Shown: positions 32,108 to 40,372 of the stretch, one piece after another
How the letters are laid out: each line of letters begins with the position of its first letter
Position numbering within the stretch: the stretch's first letter is position 1
DNA from: Stenotrophomonas raiganjensis (SeqCode)
GTDB lineage: Bacteria; Pseudomonadota; Gammaproteobacteria; Xanthomonadales; Xanthomonadaceae
DNA length: 64,000 bases
Direction: 5' to 3'
Assembly: GCF_030658505.1 (NCBI RefSeq)
Contig: NZ_JAUTXR010000109.1
Span: 8,396 to 72,395 of the forward strand
Translations under genes and position numbers: made by a program
Notes under the pieces: model-generated
Database searches by the model: none
The model's input: only the letters and a program-made list of their open reading frames with translations
What the model was told of the DNA's origin: nothing

Positions 32108-35100
32108 TCACCACTGGATGCCGGCACCGACGGCCACACCGGCCTCGCCGCGGCTGTTGGTGGAACCACTGAACTTGTAGATCCAGCGGCCACCCTCGGA
32201 AACGCCCGAGATACCGACCGCCACGCCCGATTCACCGTTGTAGCTGCCGGCCGCGATCGAGGCCATGCTGCGGCCAGCTTCACTGGGCTGCGGCAGCGCC
32301 GCGGTGGCCATCGCCGAAGCGATACCGGCCGAGGCACGATTGTCGGTCTTGCGCAGGTCCCGCTCGAAGCCGCCCATGCGCTCGTCGGTGTAGGCCTTCG
32401 ACCAGTCCAGGGTCTGCGCCATGCCCGACTTCAACTGGTCGACGTTGACCGCGTCGGTGCCGGCGGTGCCGGCAGCAACGTTGCGCACCGTGGTCGGGCC
32501 GCTGCTGGTGCTGCCAAGGGTAACGCTGTTGTAGTTGGTGGCACCGTTGGTGGTGGTGTCGTAGCGGATCGTGCCCTGCTGCGAGGCCTGCAGCTGGCGC
32601 ACGTTGACCGCATCGGTGGCCTGCGAACCGTCGGCCACGTTGACCACCTGGCGTTCGGCACCGGCGGCACCGACCGAGACCGTGTTGGCCCGGTTCGCCA
32701 CCGAACCCGCACCCAGGGCCACCGAGTTGTCGGCCTGCGCCTGCGAACCATTGCCCAGCGCGGTGGAGTTGGCACCGGCTGCGGTGGAGCCTGCGCCACC
32801 GGCGGCCGAGTTGGCACCGCTGGCGGACGGATCAGCCAGGTTGTTGGTGTTGTTGGCACGGAAGCTGCCAGCCACGTTGGTGATGTTCTGGATCTTCTGG
32901 TCGGTGTAGGACTTGGACTGGTCGATGGCGTAGTTCACGCCATTCTTCAGCTGGCCGACGTTGGTTGCATCGTGATCGTCGGAGCCATCGGCGACGTGAG
33001 TGATCTTGCGCTCGCTGCCGGTGCTGCCGACCGAGACCTCACCTGCCGAGTTGCTGGCGCCGGTCTGGCCATAGGCACCGGTGTAGCCGCTCTGTGCACC
33101 GACGCTGGCGACCGAACCGGCACCCAGGGCCACGCTGTTGCCTGCACTGGCGCTGGCACCGTTGCCGACCGCCACGCTGTTCGCGCCCGCAGCGCTCGCC
33201 TGCGGGCCGACCGCCACCGCTTCGGCGCCCGCCGCCGTTGCAGCCGCCGCTGTCGAGTTCACCGCCAGGTAGGCACTGCCACCACCGCCGTTGGTGATGC
33301 GCTGGTTGAGCACCTTCAGCGAGCCATCCACTGCCGTGAAAGCAGCAGTGACATTGTTGTAGTCGCCGCTGGTGAAGGTGCCATCGGTGGCGATGCTGGA
33401 GATGCTGAACTTTGGTGCGGTCCACACGTTGGTGGTGCCGTCGTAGGCGGTGGTGCCGCCGAAGTAGTTGGCGATGGTGCTGTTGGTGCTGAACAGCTGG
33501 TCGCCAGTGATGGCATCACTGCTGCCGGCCTGGATGCTGCCGGCGGCGACGTTGGTGATCTTCACCGCGCCGGTACCGGTCCCCTTCAGTGTCACGCTGT
33601 TGAGCACGTTGCCGCTGCCGTCGACGTCGTACTTCACGGCCAGCTTGTCGATCTCGCCGGTCTGGTCAGCGACGTTGGCCAGCGAGTTGCTGACGGCATC
33701 GAAGGCGGTACCGACGTCGTTGTAACTGCCCTTGGTGACGGTGCCGTTGGCGGCGACGTTGTTGATCGAGTAGGTCGGTGCGGTCAGTACACCGCTCGCA
33801 TTGACCGCAGCACCACCACCGAGGTGGGTGGCCACGGCCTGGTTGGCGGCGAACAGCTGGGCGCCGTTGATGGCCTCGCTGCTGGTGGCGCTGACCTGGC
33901 CCGGGCCGAGGTTGCGCAGCGTGGTGGCGGTACCGGCCTGCCCCAGCGTAGCGCTGGCGTAGTTGACGCTGCCATCGCCGTTGAGGTCGTAGCGCAGCGC
34001 GCCCTGTTCCGATGCCTGCAGCTGGCCGACATTGACCGCGTCGGTCGCAGCAGTACCGGCCGCCATGTTGGTCACCTGGCGCTCGGCACCGGCGGCGCCG
34101 ATCGAGACCGAATTGGCACGGTCAGCGAGGCTGCCGGCACCCACCGCGATGCTGTTGGCGGCGGTGGCGCGTGCGTTGGTACCGACTGCGATCGAGTCGG
34201 TGCCGCTGGCCACGGCCTCGGTTCCGGTCGAATTCACCCGCAGGTACTTGGTGCCGCCGTTGCGGATATCGGTGATCTGCGTGTTGAGGTTGACCAGCGA
34301 GCCGTCGACCGCAGCGAAGGCATCGGTGGCGTTGTCGTACAGGCCCTTGGCGATGGCGCCACTGGTGGAGATGGTGCTGATCTCGAACAGCGGCGCGGTG
34401 AAGGCACCGCTGGCCGGATCGAACGCTGCACGCCCGCCGAAGAAGCTGGCAATGGCCGCATTGGTCGCCGCCAGCTGGCCACCGTTGACCGCTTCAAGGC
34501 TGCCCGCCGTGATCGCGCCACCGGCCAGGTTGCCGATGGTGGTGGTGCCGGTGCCCGCGCCAAGCGTGACACGACGGTAGTTCGGATTGCCGCCAGCATC
34601 CAGGTCGTAGGTGACGGCGGCATCGGCCACGCCGTTGATCAGGCTGATCGCACCCTTCAACTGGGCCACGTTGACCGCATCGGTGTTGACGCTGCCGGCA
34701 GCCACGTTGGTGATCTGGCGCTCGCCACCACCCGCAGTGCCCACCGACACTTCACCGGCCGAGACCTGCGGGGCGGTGAGTCCGTAGGCGCTGTAGCTGG
34801 CCTGCGCGCCGCGCAGCGCCGCCGACCGGTAGCCGAGGGCGACCGAGTTGGCCTGGTTGGAGGTCGATTCGGCACCGAGCAGGGTCTGGCCGTTGGCCGT
34901 GCCCACCGCGCTGTCGCCGACGATCACCGAATGGCCCATGCGTGCAGCGTAGTCGGCGGTCGGCACACCGGTCGGGTTGCTCGGGTCGTTGACCCCATCA
35001 CCCGGGAAGGCAACGTTGGCATCAACCTTCGGCAGCTCGTGACGTGCGTTGGCACCGATCACCACTTCCTTCGAACCGTTGGCGAACGCACCGTCGCCCA

Positions 35101-37162
35101 TCAGCACCTGGTAGTCCTGCGCGGCGTTGACCGCCCAGCACGAGATGTCAGCCAGGGCGATGTCCAGGCACTTGGCGGCCCAGGCAGGCGAATCCTTCGG
35201 CAGCAGCAGGCCCAGCAGGCCACCGGGGTTGCCGTTGTTGATGTTGTAGATGTAGCTGTCGGAGGTGACGCCACCGATCAGCGTCAGGTGCGAGCTGCCG
35301 CCGGTGACGGCACCGCCCAGGCCATTGAGCGTGCTGCCGACCGGCGACAGGTTCACCACCGGCAGGCCCAGCACGTTGACCGTCGAATAGGTCTGCATCA
35401 CGTTGGCGTTGCTGAGCTTGAGATTGCCGTTGCTCAGGTAGCCGTTGCCGCCGAACAGGCTGGTGGTGGTCGGCCCGATCAGCTGGCCGACGTTGCCGAC
35501 CAGACCGCCGGTGCCGATGATCAGGCCCGCATTCGGATCAGCCGGAGCCGGCGCCTTCGGGCTGGTCGGTGGAATCGCCGAGGGCTTGGTCAGGCCGAGA
35601 CCGCTCAGCGTGCCTCCGACCAGGCCACCTACGGCACTGCCGAGATTGCCGATGGTGCCGTTCAGATTGCCGTTGAGCAGGTTGCCCACGGCGCTGCCGA
35701 CGTTGCCAAGCGTGTTGCCCAGCAGGCCACCCAGGCCCCCGCTGCTGCCGCCGGTAGCGCCATTGAGCACACCGCCAACGGTGCCGCCCACCGCGCCCAC
35801 CGTGCTGTTGAGCGTGCCGCCCACTGCGCCGCCGACTGCGCCGACGGTTCCGTTCAGCGTGCCGCCCACCGTGCCGTTCAGTGCGCCACCCACGGTGCCG
35901 CCGACGGCACCGACAGTGCCAACCGCGCCGTTGAGCGTACCGCCCACGGTGCTTCCGACTGCACCAACGGTTCCGTTCAGCGCGCCGCCCACCGTGCCGC
36001 CGACGTTGCCGACCGTACCGTTCAGTGCGCCACCTACCGCGCTGCCCACCGTGCCAACGGTGCCGTTGAGTGCGCCGCCAACCGTGCCAACGGTGCCATT
36101 CAAAGCACCGCCGACTGCACTTCCGACAGTACCCACCGTGCCGTTCAGCGCGCCGCCGACTGCACTGCCAGCGGAGCCAACGACGCCGCCCACCAGGCCA
36201 CCGACACCCAGCGCACTGTTCTGCGCCGCCACAGTGGCCTGGCCCGCGAGCTTGAGGTTGCGGTCGGCCACCACCTCCTGGCCGTCCGGTGCCTGTACGC
36301 GTACCTTGCCGGCCACGCCGGCATCGAAGGCCGCGGTGATCGCACGATCGTGGGTCTCGCCCGGCAGTTCTTCCTTGGCCGGCAACGTGACCGCCGCCGT
36401 TGCCCTGGCCTGGCCCTGGCCATCGATCCGGTGGCCCGCCACCTTCAACTGCGAATCAAGCGTGCCGTCGACCGAGGCCTTCAGGCCAGGCACGGAACCG
36501 GCGGATGCGCCTCTGATGGCGGCCGCCGCCTTGGCCCCGGCATCGATCGAAGCAACCTGGCTGCCGGCGACACCGACATGGGCTTTCGCCCGCGCATCCG
36601 CAGCGACTGCGAGCGGCGCATGTGCGGACGGCGCAACCTGTGCCGCCAGCGATGCATCAACCTTCGCGCCATTGGCAGCCGCGTGACCCAACCCCACATT
36701 GGCACGGACATCGGCCGCCAGCGCCGGAACGGCGACCTGCTTCGGCGCGGCGTTCGCACCCAGCTTCACCTGCACCGTGGCCGGCAGCACGTCGCGCACC
36801 ACAGGCAACGCGTTCGTGCTCAGCTGCAGGCCGACACGCGCATCAGCACTGATTGCCGGGGTGCTCTGCGCCTGGCGCGCGGCGGCGGCCAGCGCCACTT
36901 CAGCGTCGACCTTGACCGGCATCGGCTGGGCGTACTTCGCCGCCAGCGCCTGCAGGTCGCGCAGCGACTGATTGGATTCGGATGCTCCTGCATGCCCACT
37001 GGCCAGCGCACACAGCAGGGCCAGGGCCAGTGCGGTCGGCATCAGCAGGACACTGCGCGGATCGCGGGCGGCGCTGCCGCCGCTGTCGCCGGTGGCCAGT
37101 TCCGAGGCCACAACCAGAGCATTGAGCTGGCGGTTCCATACACGCCGGTAGATGCGGTTCAT
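32108..37162 (-). CDS. Trimeric autotransporter adhesin (YadA/Ata type)
   Basis: 1684 residues. The N-terminus is an extended signal peptide (MNRIYRRVWNRQLNALVVAS), the ESPR of large type V proteins, with cleavage predicted near residue 60. An alanine- and lysine-rich region (to about 320) leads to a run of 15-residue-type units with GTVGTVGSAVGGALN periodicity. A passenger of YadA-like head repeats (NSVALGAGSVA, ANSIAVGAGSLADRANSVS) alternates with at least five neck motifs such as TDAVNVAQLK, HDATNVGQLK and TDAVNVDQLK. The last 80 residues form the membrane anchor, ending AGVAVGAGIQW. Trimeric surface adhesin; ligand unknown. The ATG at 37162 fits the GGGGGA ribosome-binding site 7 bases upstream. 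Confidence 0.95.
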   Translation of the reverse strand: MNRIYRRVWNRQLNALVVASELATGDSGGSAARDPRSVLLMPTALALALLCALASGHAGASESNQSLRDLQALAAKYAQPMPVKVDAEVALAAAARQAQSTPAISADARVGLQLSTNALPVVRDVLPATVQVKLGANAAPKQVAVPALAADVRANVGLGHAAANGAKVDASLAAQVAPSAHAPLAVAADARAKAHVGVAGSQVASIDAGAKAAAAIRGASAGSVPGLKASVDGTLDSQLKVAGHRIDGQGQARATAAVTLPAKEELPGETHDRAITAAFDAGVAGKVRVQAPDGQEVVADRNLKLAGQATVAAQNSALGVGGLVGGVVGSAGSAVGGALNGTVGTVGSAVGGALNGTVGTVGGALNGTVGTVGSAVGGALNGTVGNVGGTVGGALNGTVGAVGSTVGGTLNGAVGTVGAVGGTVGGALNGTVGGTLNGTVGAVGGAVGGTLNSTVGAVGGTVGGVLNGATGGSSGGLGGLLGNTLGNVGSAVGNLLNGNLNGTIGNLGSAVGGLVGGTLSGLGLTKPSAIPPTSPKAPAPADPNAGLIIGTGGLVGNVGQLIGPTTTSLFGGNGYLSNGNLKLSNANVMQTYSTVNVLGLPVVNLSPVGSTLNGLGGAVTGGSSHLTLIGGVTSDSYIYNINNGNPGGLLGLLLPKDSPAWAAKCLDIALADISCWAVNAAQDYQVLMGDGAFANGSKEVVIGANARHELPKVDANVAFPGDGVNDPSNPTGVPTADYAARMGHSVIVGDSAVGTANGQTLLGAESTSNQANSVALGYRSAALRGAQASYSAYGLTAPQVSAGEVSVGTAGGGERQITNVAAGSVNTDAVNVAQLKGAISLINGVADAAVTYDLDAGGNPNYRRVTLGAGTGTTTIGNLAGGAITAGSLEAVNGGQLAATNAAIASFFGGRAAFDPASGAFTAPLFEISTISTSGAIAKGLYDNATDAFAAVDGSLVNLNTQITDIRNGGTKYLRVNSTGTEAVASGTDSIAVGTNARATAANSIAVGAGSLADRANSVSIGAAGAERQVTNMAAGTAATDAVNVGQLQASEQGALRYDLNGDGSVNYASATLGQAGTATTLRNLGPGQVSATSSEAINGAQLFAANQAVATHLGGGAAVNASGVLTAPTYSINNVAANGTVTKGSYNDVGTAFDAVSNSLANVADQTGEIDKLAVKYDVDGSGNVLNSVTLKGTGTGAVKITNVAAGSIQAGSSDAITGDQLFSTNSTIANYFGGTTAYDGTTNVWTAPKFSISSIATDGTFTSGDYNNVTAAFTAVDGSLKVLNQRITNGGGGSAYLAVNSTAAAATAAGAEAVAVGPQASAAGANSVAVGNGASASAGNSVALGAGSVASVGAQSGYTGAYGQTGASNSAGEVSVGSTGSERKITHVADGSDDHDATNVGQLKNGVNYAIDQSKSYTDQKIQNITNVAGSFRANNTNNLADPSASGANSAAGGAGSTAAGANSTALGNGSQAQADNSVALGAGSVANRANTVSVGAAGAERQVVNVADGSQATDAVNVRQLQASQQGTIRYDTTTNGATNYNSVTLGSTSSGPTTVRNVAAGTAGTDAVNVDQLKSGMAQTLDWSKAYTDERMGGFERDLRKTDNRASAGIASAMATAALPQPSEAGRSMASIAAGSYNGESGVAVGISGVSEGGRWIYKFSGSTNSRGEAGVAVGAGIQW
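35600..36215 (-). repeat. Internal tandem repeats of the adhesin gene
   Basis: Degenerate units of about 33-45 bases encode blocks such as GGALNGTVGTVGSAV, GTVGGALNGTVGAVG and GTLNSTVGAVGG. The repeats preserve frame and vary by small insertions. This arrangement is prone to slippage and length variation between strains. Confidence 0.8.
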
Positions 37163-37191
37163 GAGCATTTCCCCCGTAGGCGAACAACTGG

Positions 37192-37230
37192 AATGTCAGT
37201 GGACTTGCCGCTAGGCAGGTGACTGACATT
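37192..37230 (-). promoter_or_regulatory. 39-bp dyad in the adhesin leader
   Basis: The outer arms AATGTCAGT (37192-37200) and ACTGACATT (37222-37230) are perfect. The inner arms ACTTGCC and GGCAGGT pair with one mismatch around GCTA. It ends about 30 bases upstream of the adhesin ATG and 12 bases before its ribosome-binding site, so it is either an mRNA stem-loop or a large operator. Confidence 0.55.
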
Positions 37231-37260
37231 TCAGCGTCTGCAACGGTGGCCGCGCACTTC

Positions 37261-37365
37261 ATTCCGGCACGGCAATCGCGCATTCCGGCAAATCCACGGC
37301 CGGATTCGGCAGCCGGTTATGCAGAAGCGGCAACCATATCGGCAAGCGGATATGCAATTCCGGCA
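37261..37365. promoter_or_regulatory. Array of CGGCA half-sites with 21-bp period
   Basis: ATTCCGGCA occurs exactly at 37261, 37282 and 37357; ATTCGGCA at 37304; ATATCGGCA at 37336; and AGCGGCA ending at 37332. Counting the final A of CGGCA, the positions are 37269, 37290, 37311 and 37332 (steps of 21), then 37344 and 37365 (step of 21). AraC-type proteins bind direct repeats with this spacing, and an AraC-type gene starts its 3' end 33 bases away. The array lies about 100-200 bases upstream of the adhesin ATG. Confidence 0.6.
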
Positions 37366-37397
37366 GAAAGGACTTGGAAACCCTTGTGGCGCTTCGC

Positions 37398-38381
37398 TCA
37401 GGCCGGCTGGCCGATCTGCGCCGGTGCACGCATCAGCGTGTCGCGGGGAAGTTCGCCGAACACCTTGCGGTAGTTGTCGGCGAAGCGGGACAGGTCCCAC
37501 AGGCCGCAGCTGAGGGCGATGGCCTTCACCGAGCGGCGGCTGGAATCGGCCATCGACAGGCTGCGGCAGGCGGCACACAGGCGCAGCATCGACAGGTAGC
37601 GGTTGGGCGAGGTGCCGAACAGATCCTCGAAGGCATAGCGCAGGCCACGCTCGCTGACGCCCGCGGCATCGCAGATTTCATTCATGTAGATATTGCGGCG
37701 CAGGTTGAGCCGCATGAAATTCTCCGCCCGCTGCGCGATCAGATAATGGGTACGCCGCGCGCGGCTGCATCCAGGCCGATCAGCAGCACCGGCACCGAGC
37801 AGGGCCTGCACGTGTTCGTGCAGCAGCCTCTCGGTTTCTTCCGGCTGCAGGCTCGCACCCTGCCCCAACTGCAGGTGCAGCTGCTGGTAATGCTGCGCGA
37901 GCGGGATGGTTTCGCTGGCCAGATTGAACAACGACAGCGCCTGGCCTGCCGGAGGCGTACTGCGCAGGCTCAGTTCGGTCAGCTTGCGCTGCACCCGTGC
38001 CACCGGCACCAGCATCAACGTCATGTGCGTTCCCGGGCTGAGCGTGAACTCGCTGATGCCTTCGGGCATCACCGTCAACGCCATGCCGGGGGTAAGCGGC
38101 ACGCCGTGGCACCAGCTCAGCGTTTCATCGGTTGCGTGCAGATACCCCAGCATCGCCCAGTCCGGCGGCAGCATGAATCGGCCACGGCAATGGAAGCCGC
38201 AGCTGATGCTGCAGAACAAGGCCTCTTCATGCACGCGCGAAGCGAAGGCCGCCCGGGGGCCGTTGCCATCGAGCAGAAGCAGTTCGACATCGCACACACG
38301 AAGCACGCCGCTCAGCGTCGCCAGGTCGATCGACCGCAGGCCGCTGTCGTCGCTGTCTCCTACCCCACCACCATCGACCAT
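37398..38381 (-). CDS. AraC-family transcriptional regulator
   Basis: 327 residues from the ATG at 38381 (GGGGGGA 10 bases upstream); the frame stays open further upstream but is not protein-like. The N-terminal 200 residues form a ligand or dimer domain without a recognised family motif, rich in strands (HGVPLTPGMALTVMPEGISEF). The C-terminal two helix-turn-helix motifs are clear: NIYMNEICDAAGVSERGLRY and VKAIALSCGLWDLSRFADNY, with the final FGELPRD. It precedes the adhesin gene on the same strand with 235 bases between, filled by a 21-bp-period array. It is probably the direct regulator of adhesin expression. Confidence 0.85.
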   Translation of the reverse strand: MVDGGGVGDSDDSGLRSIDLATLSGVLRVCDVELLLLDGNGPRAAFASRVHEEALFCSISCGFHCRGRFMLPPDWAMLGYLHATDETLSWCHGVPLTPGMALTVMPEGISEFTLSPGTHMTLMLVPVARVQRKLTELSLRSTPPAGQALSLFNLASETIPLAQHYQQLHLQLGQGASLQPEETERLLHEHVQALLGAGAADRPGCSRARRTHYLIAQRAENFMRLNLRRNIYMNEICDAAGVSERGLRYAFEDLFGTSPNRYLSMLRLCAACRSLSMADSSRRSVKAIALSCGLWDLSRFADNYRKVFGELPRDTLMRAPAQIGQPA

Positions 38382-38613
38382 GACAGTGTCGTCCCCCCGT
38401 TGATCCGCCACACGGTGCAGCCCCCACTGCCTGACAGGGCCACGCCATTCCAGGAACCGCTGCTGCTGCCCGGGCGGCTGCGGCCGATGCCACGCGGCCA
38501 CCCAGGAGAATACGAGAGCTTGAATACGAGTATGCCCGATAATCCATCCCGGCAAACCCGAAAGCCTGCAATGAAGAAAACAGATACACAGGTGAAGAAA
38601 ATGTCCGCGGCAC

Positions 38614-38629
38614 TGGCACGGTTTTCGCA
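38614..38629 (+). promoter_or_regulatory. Candidate sigma-54 promoter upstream of flp
   Basis: TGGCACGGTTTTCGCA keeps the invariant GG and GC separated by 10 bases and matches TGGCAC-N5-TTGCA except for one base at -12 (TCGCA). It lies about 440 bases upstream of the pilin start. Chance matches at this level are not rare, so confidence is limited. Confidence 0.35.
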
Positions 38630-38942
38630 TGCGCCAACAAAGTGGAATCACATTATCTACACGTCGATGAATCGTTTTGCATGGGAACGGATTGCCGTCA
38701 CAGAAAAGGACTGAAGATTTAAGGGCAGGCGAGTTTCTGCCGAATTTGCATATAGGTTCCGGTTGCAGCCAACCGCCATTCAGGCAAAGTCGATATCACG
38801 GTGATCCGGTCGTCAGGACGGCCGCACCCAGGGGGACAGCATGGCCATGCACATATCGCTCGATACCACGACCACCGGCCCCACGCCGCGCGGTCGCGAT
38901 CGCGCGAACGGCGTCCCGCCTGGAAGCGATCACCCTGCTTGA

Positions 38943-39018
38943 GCACAGCGGGCCTGTCCCGCCGTGCCTCCTCCGCCAGGACGAGCGGAGGTCCACGGAC
39001 GATCCCGGCGGAGCCGGG
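38943..39018 (+). promoter_or_regulatory. Three consecutive hairpins in the flp leader
   Basis: Stem 1 (38943-38967): GCAC-A-GCGGG pairs with CCCGC-C-GTGC. Stem 2 (38970-38991): CCTCCGC pairs with GCGGAGG. Stem 3 (39004-39018): CCCGGC pairs with GCCGGG. They follow one another with 2-12 base gaps, ending 51 bases before the pilin ATG. They could stabilise the abundant pilin message or regulate its translation. Confidence 0.5.
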
Positions 39019-39069
39019 CCACCGCCCAACAGGTGTCCTGTAGCAGACAGGTAGAGGGAGACAAACGTC

Positions 39070-39255
39070 ATGAACGCATCGATCCGCAAGTTCCTGAAGG
39101 AAGAAGATGGCGTCACCGCACTCGAATATGGGCTGCTCGCTGCGGTGATCGCTGGCGTCCTGATCGCGCTGGGCAGCACGCAGATCCAGACTTTCTTCAG
39201 CACGCTGTTTGAAAATCTCACCAAGCTCGCCAACAAAGCGTCAGGCACCACCTGA
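39070..39255 (+). CDS. flp: Flp/Fap-type pilin of the Tad system
   Basis: 61 residues. A short leader MNASIRKFLKEEDG ends in glycine 14, the expected prepilin peptidase cut site, and the mature protein begins VTALEYGLLAAVIAGV with glutamate at +5 and tyrosine at +6, the Flp hallmark. One hydrophobic helix is followed by a polar tail. It is the major subunit of the bundle-forming Tad pilus used for surface attachment and biofilm. A GAGGGAGA ribosome-binding site precedes it. It is first in a 12-gene plus-strand series. Confidence 0.95.
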   Translation: MNASIRKFLKEEDGVTALEYGLLAAVIAGVLIALGSTQIQTFFSTLFENLTKLANKASGTT

Positions 39256-39331
39256 AGCGCGGGGGGACTGCGGGTCCATCCCGGGTCGGGAGCGTCTGCT
39301 GACTGTCCAGTGACGGACGAGGGAGAGCACG

Positions 39332-39877
39332 ATGACACTGCTGGGGTTGTTGGCCATTGCCCTGTGCCTGCGGATCACCATCAGTGACCTGTACGCACGC
39401 CGCGTGCCCAATGCCTGGCTGCTGGCCACATCCGCACTTGCCGTCCTGCTGCTTGTCACCGGCCAGTTCAACGCGCCGCGCCTGCCGTGGTTGCCCCACG
39501 TTGCCGGCGCGGCGCTGGGCCTGATGGCACTGCTGCCGTTCTACGCGTTGCGATGGATGGGCGCCGGCGATGTCAAGTTCTTCTGCGTACTGGGACTGAT
39601 GCTGGGCTGGCAGGCGTTGCTGCCGATCTGGATCGCAGCCAGCCTGGCCGCCGGCGCACATGCAGCGCTGGTGCTGGCTTCGCGCCGGCTGCGCTGGATG
39701 CTGCCGCTCGGGCTGCAGGCCCAGGTAAGCCGAGCCAATGCACATTGGCATTCGCATCCGGCGCTTCGCGGCATGCAGAGCGCGCGGCAGGGACGACGCG
39801 GCATTCCCTACGCCGCCTACCTGGCACTGGCCGCCATCGGTTGGATCCTCTTCAGTACGTACGGAGGCCTGGCATGA
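39332..39877 (+). CDS. cpaA: Tad prepilin peptidase (TadV/CpaA)
   Basis: 181 residues, all membrane helices, of the A24 aspartate peptidase family. The catalytic aspartates are Asp19 (ITISDLYARRVPN) and Asp80 in WMGAGDVKFF, the GxGD signature. The N-terminal methyltransferase domain of PilD is absent, as usual for TadV/CpaA. It cleaves the leaders of Flp and the TadE-type pseudopilin. A region of about 35 basic, non-membrane residues (VSRANAHWHSHPALRG) sits before the last helix. Its stop overlaps the tadE start by 4 bases. Confidence 0.92.
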   Translation: MTLLGLLAIALCLRITISDLYARRVPNAWLLATSALAVLLLVTGQFNAPRLPWLPHVAGAALGLMALLPFYALRWMGAGDVKFFCVLGLMLGWQALLPIWIAASLAAGAHAALVLASRRLRWMLPLGLQAQVSRANAHWHSHPALRGMQSARQGRRGIPYAAYLALAAIGWILFSTYGGLA

Positions 39878-40350
39878 ACATCCAACGTCCACGGCTGCAA
39901 CGAGGCGTGATCAGCATCGAGTTCGCCCTGATGCTGATGCTGGGCCTGCTGCCGCTGCTGCTGTTCACCTTCTCCGGCGTGATGATCATGGCGGCGCAGC
40001 AGACCCTGGCGACGGCCTCCGCCGAAGGGGCGCGCGCATCACTGCGCTACGGCACGGCCAGTGAACGGCGCACGGCAGCCTGCATTGCGGCCCGCAGTTC
40101 AATGCAGTGGCTGCTGAACTTCTCCGGACAGCCCGTCGATTGCAGCAACGGCGGCAGCAATGCCATCACGGTATCCGCACAGGCCCCCTGCGCCGGTCTG
40201 GCCAGCGCCCAGTGCATGACCGTGACGGTCAGCTACGACTACGCCAGCCATCCCTTCCTGCCCGGCACCGCCACGCTCTACAAGTGGGTGATGCGGGCTC
40301 CCATCCGCAGCGTCGCAGTCGCCCAGCTCGACCTTGGCAGCGGCAACTGA
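39874..40350 (+). CDS. tadE: TadE-type pseudopilin
   Basis: 158 residues. A basic N-terminus and prepilin-like junction QRGVISIEFALMLML, with glutamate in the +5 region, lead into one hydrophobic helix. The rest is periplasmic with four cysteines (AACIAARS, VDCSNGG, APCAGLASAQC) that may form disulfides. TadE-like minor pilins are processed by TadV and needed for pilus assembly. It is translationally coupled to cpaA through ATGA. Confidence 0.87.
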   Translation: MNIQRPRLQRGVISIEFALMLMLGLLPLLLFTFSGVMIMAAQQTLATASAEGARASLRYGTASERRTAACIAARSSMQWLLNFSGQPVDCSNGGSNAITVSAQAPCAGLASAQCMTVTVSYDYASHPFLPGTATLYKWVMRAPIRSVAVAQLDLGSGN

Positions 40351-40372
40351 CGATCGGTACAGGAGACGGTTC

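Larger units (their letters stand above)
38382..39069. other. Intergenic region upstream of the Tad operon
   Basis: The region holds regulatory DNA for the AraC gene on one side and the Tad operon on the other. The stretch 38500-38770 is distinctly AT-richer than its surroundings. It contains a possible 60-codon frame (38532-38714, lysine-rich N-terminus MKKTDTQVKKM within it) without a ribosome-binding site, which I do not call a gene. A candidate sigma-54 promoter and three hairpins are listed separately. Single sequences resembling the CGGCA half-site occur at 38546 (ATCCCGGCA) and, inverted, at 38738 (TGCCGAATT). Confidence 0.5.

Noticed and set aside
31874..37222. An open frame of 1782 codons on the plus strand, opposite the adhesin gene
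   Set aside because: It mirrors the repetitive, GC-rich adhesin coding strand. The translation is low-complexity (His/Arg/Gly/Ala rich) without domains, while the minus strand gives a complete autotransporter with signal and anchor.
38840..38941. 33-codon frame before flp (MAMHISLDTTTTG...)
   Set aside because: No good ribosome-binding site or family resemblance, and it ends in the first leader hairpin.
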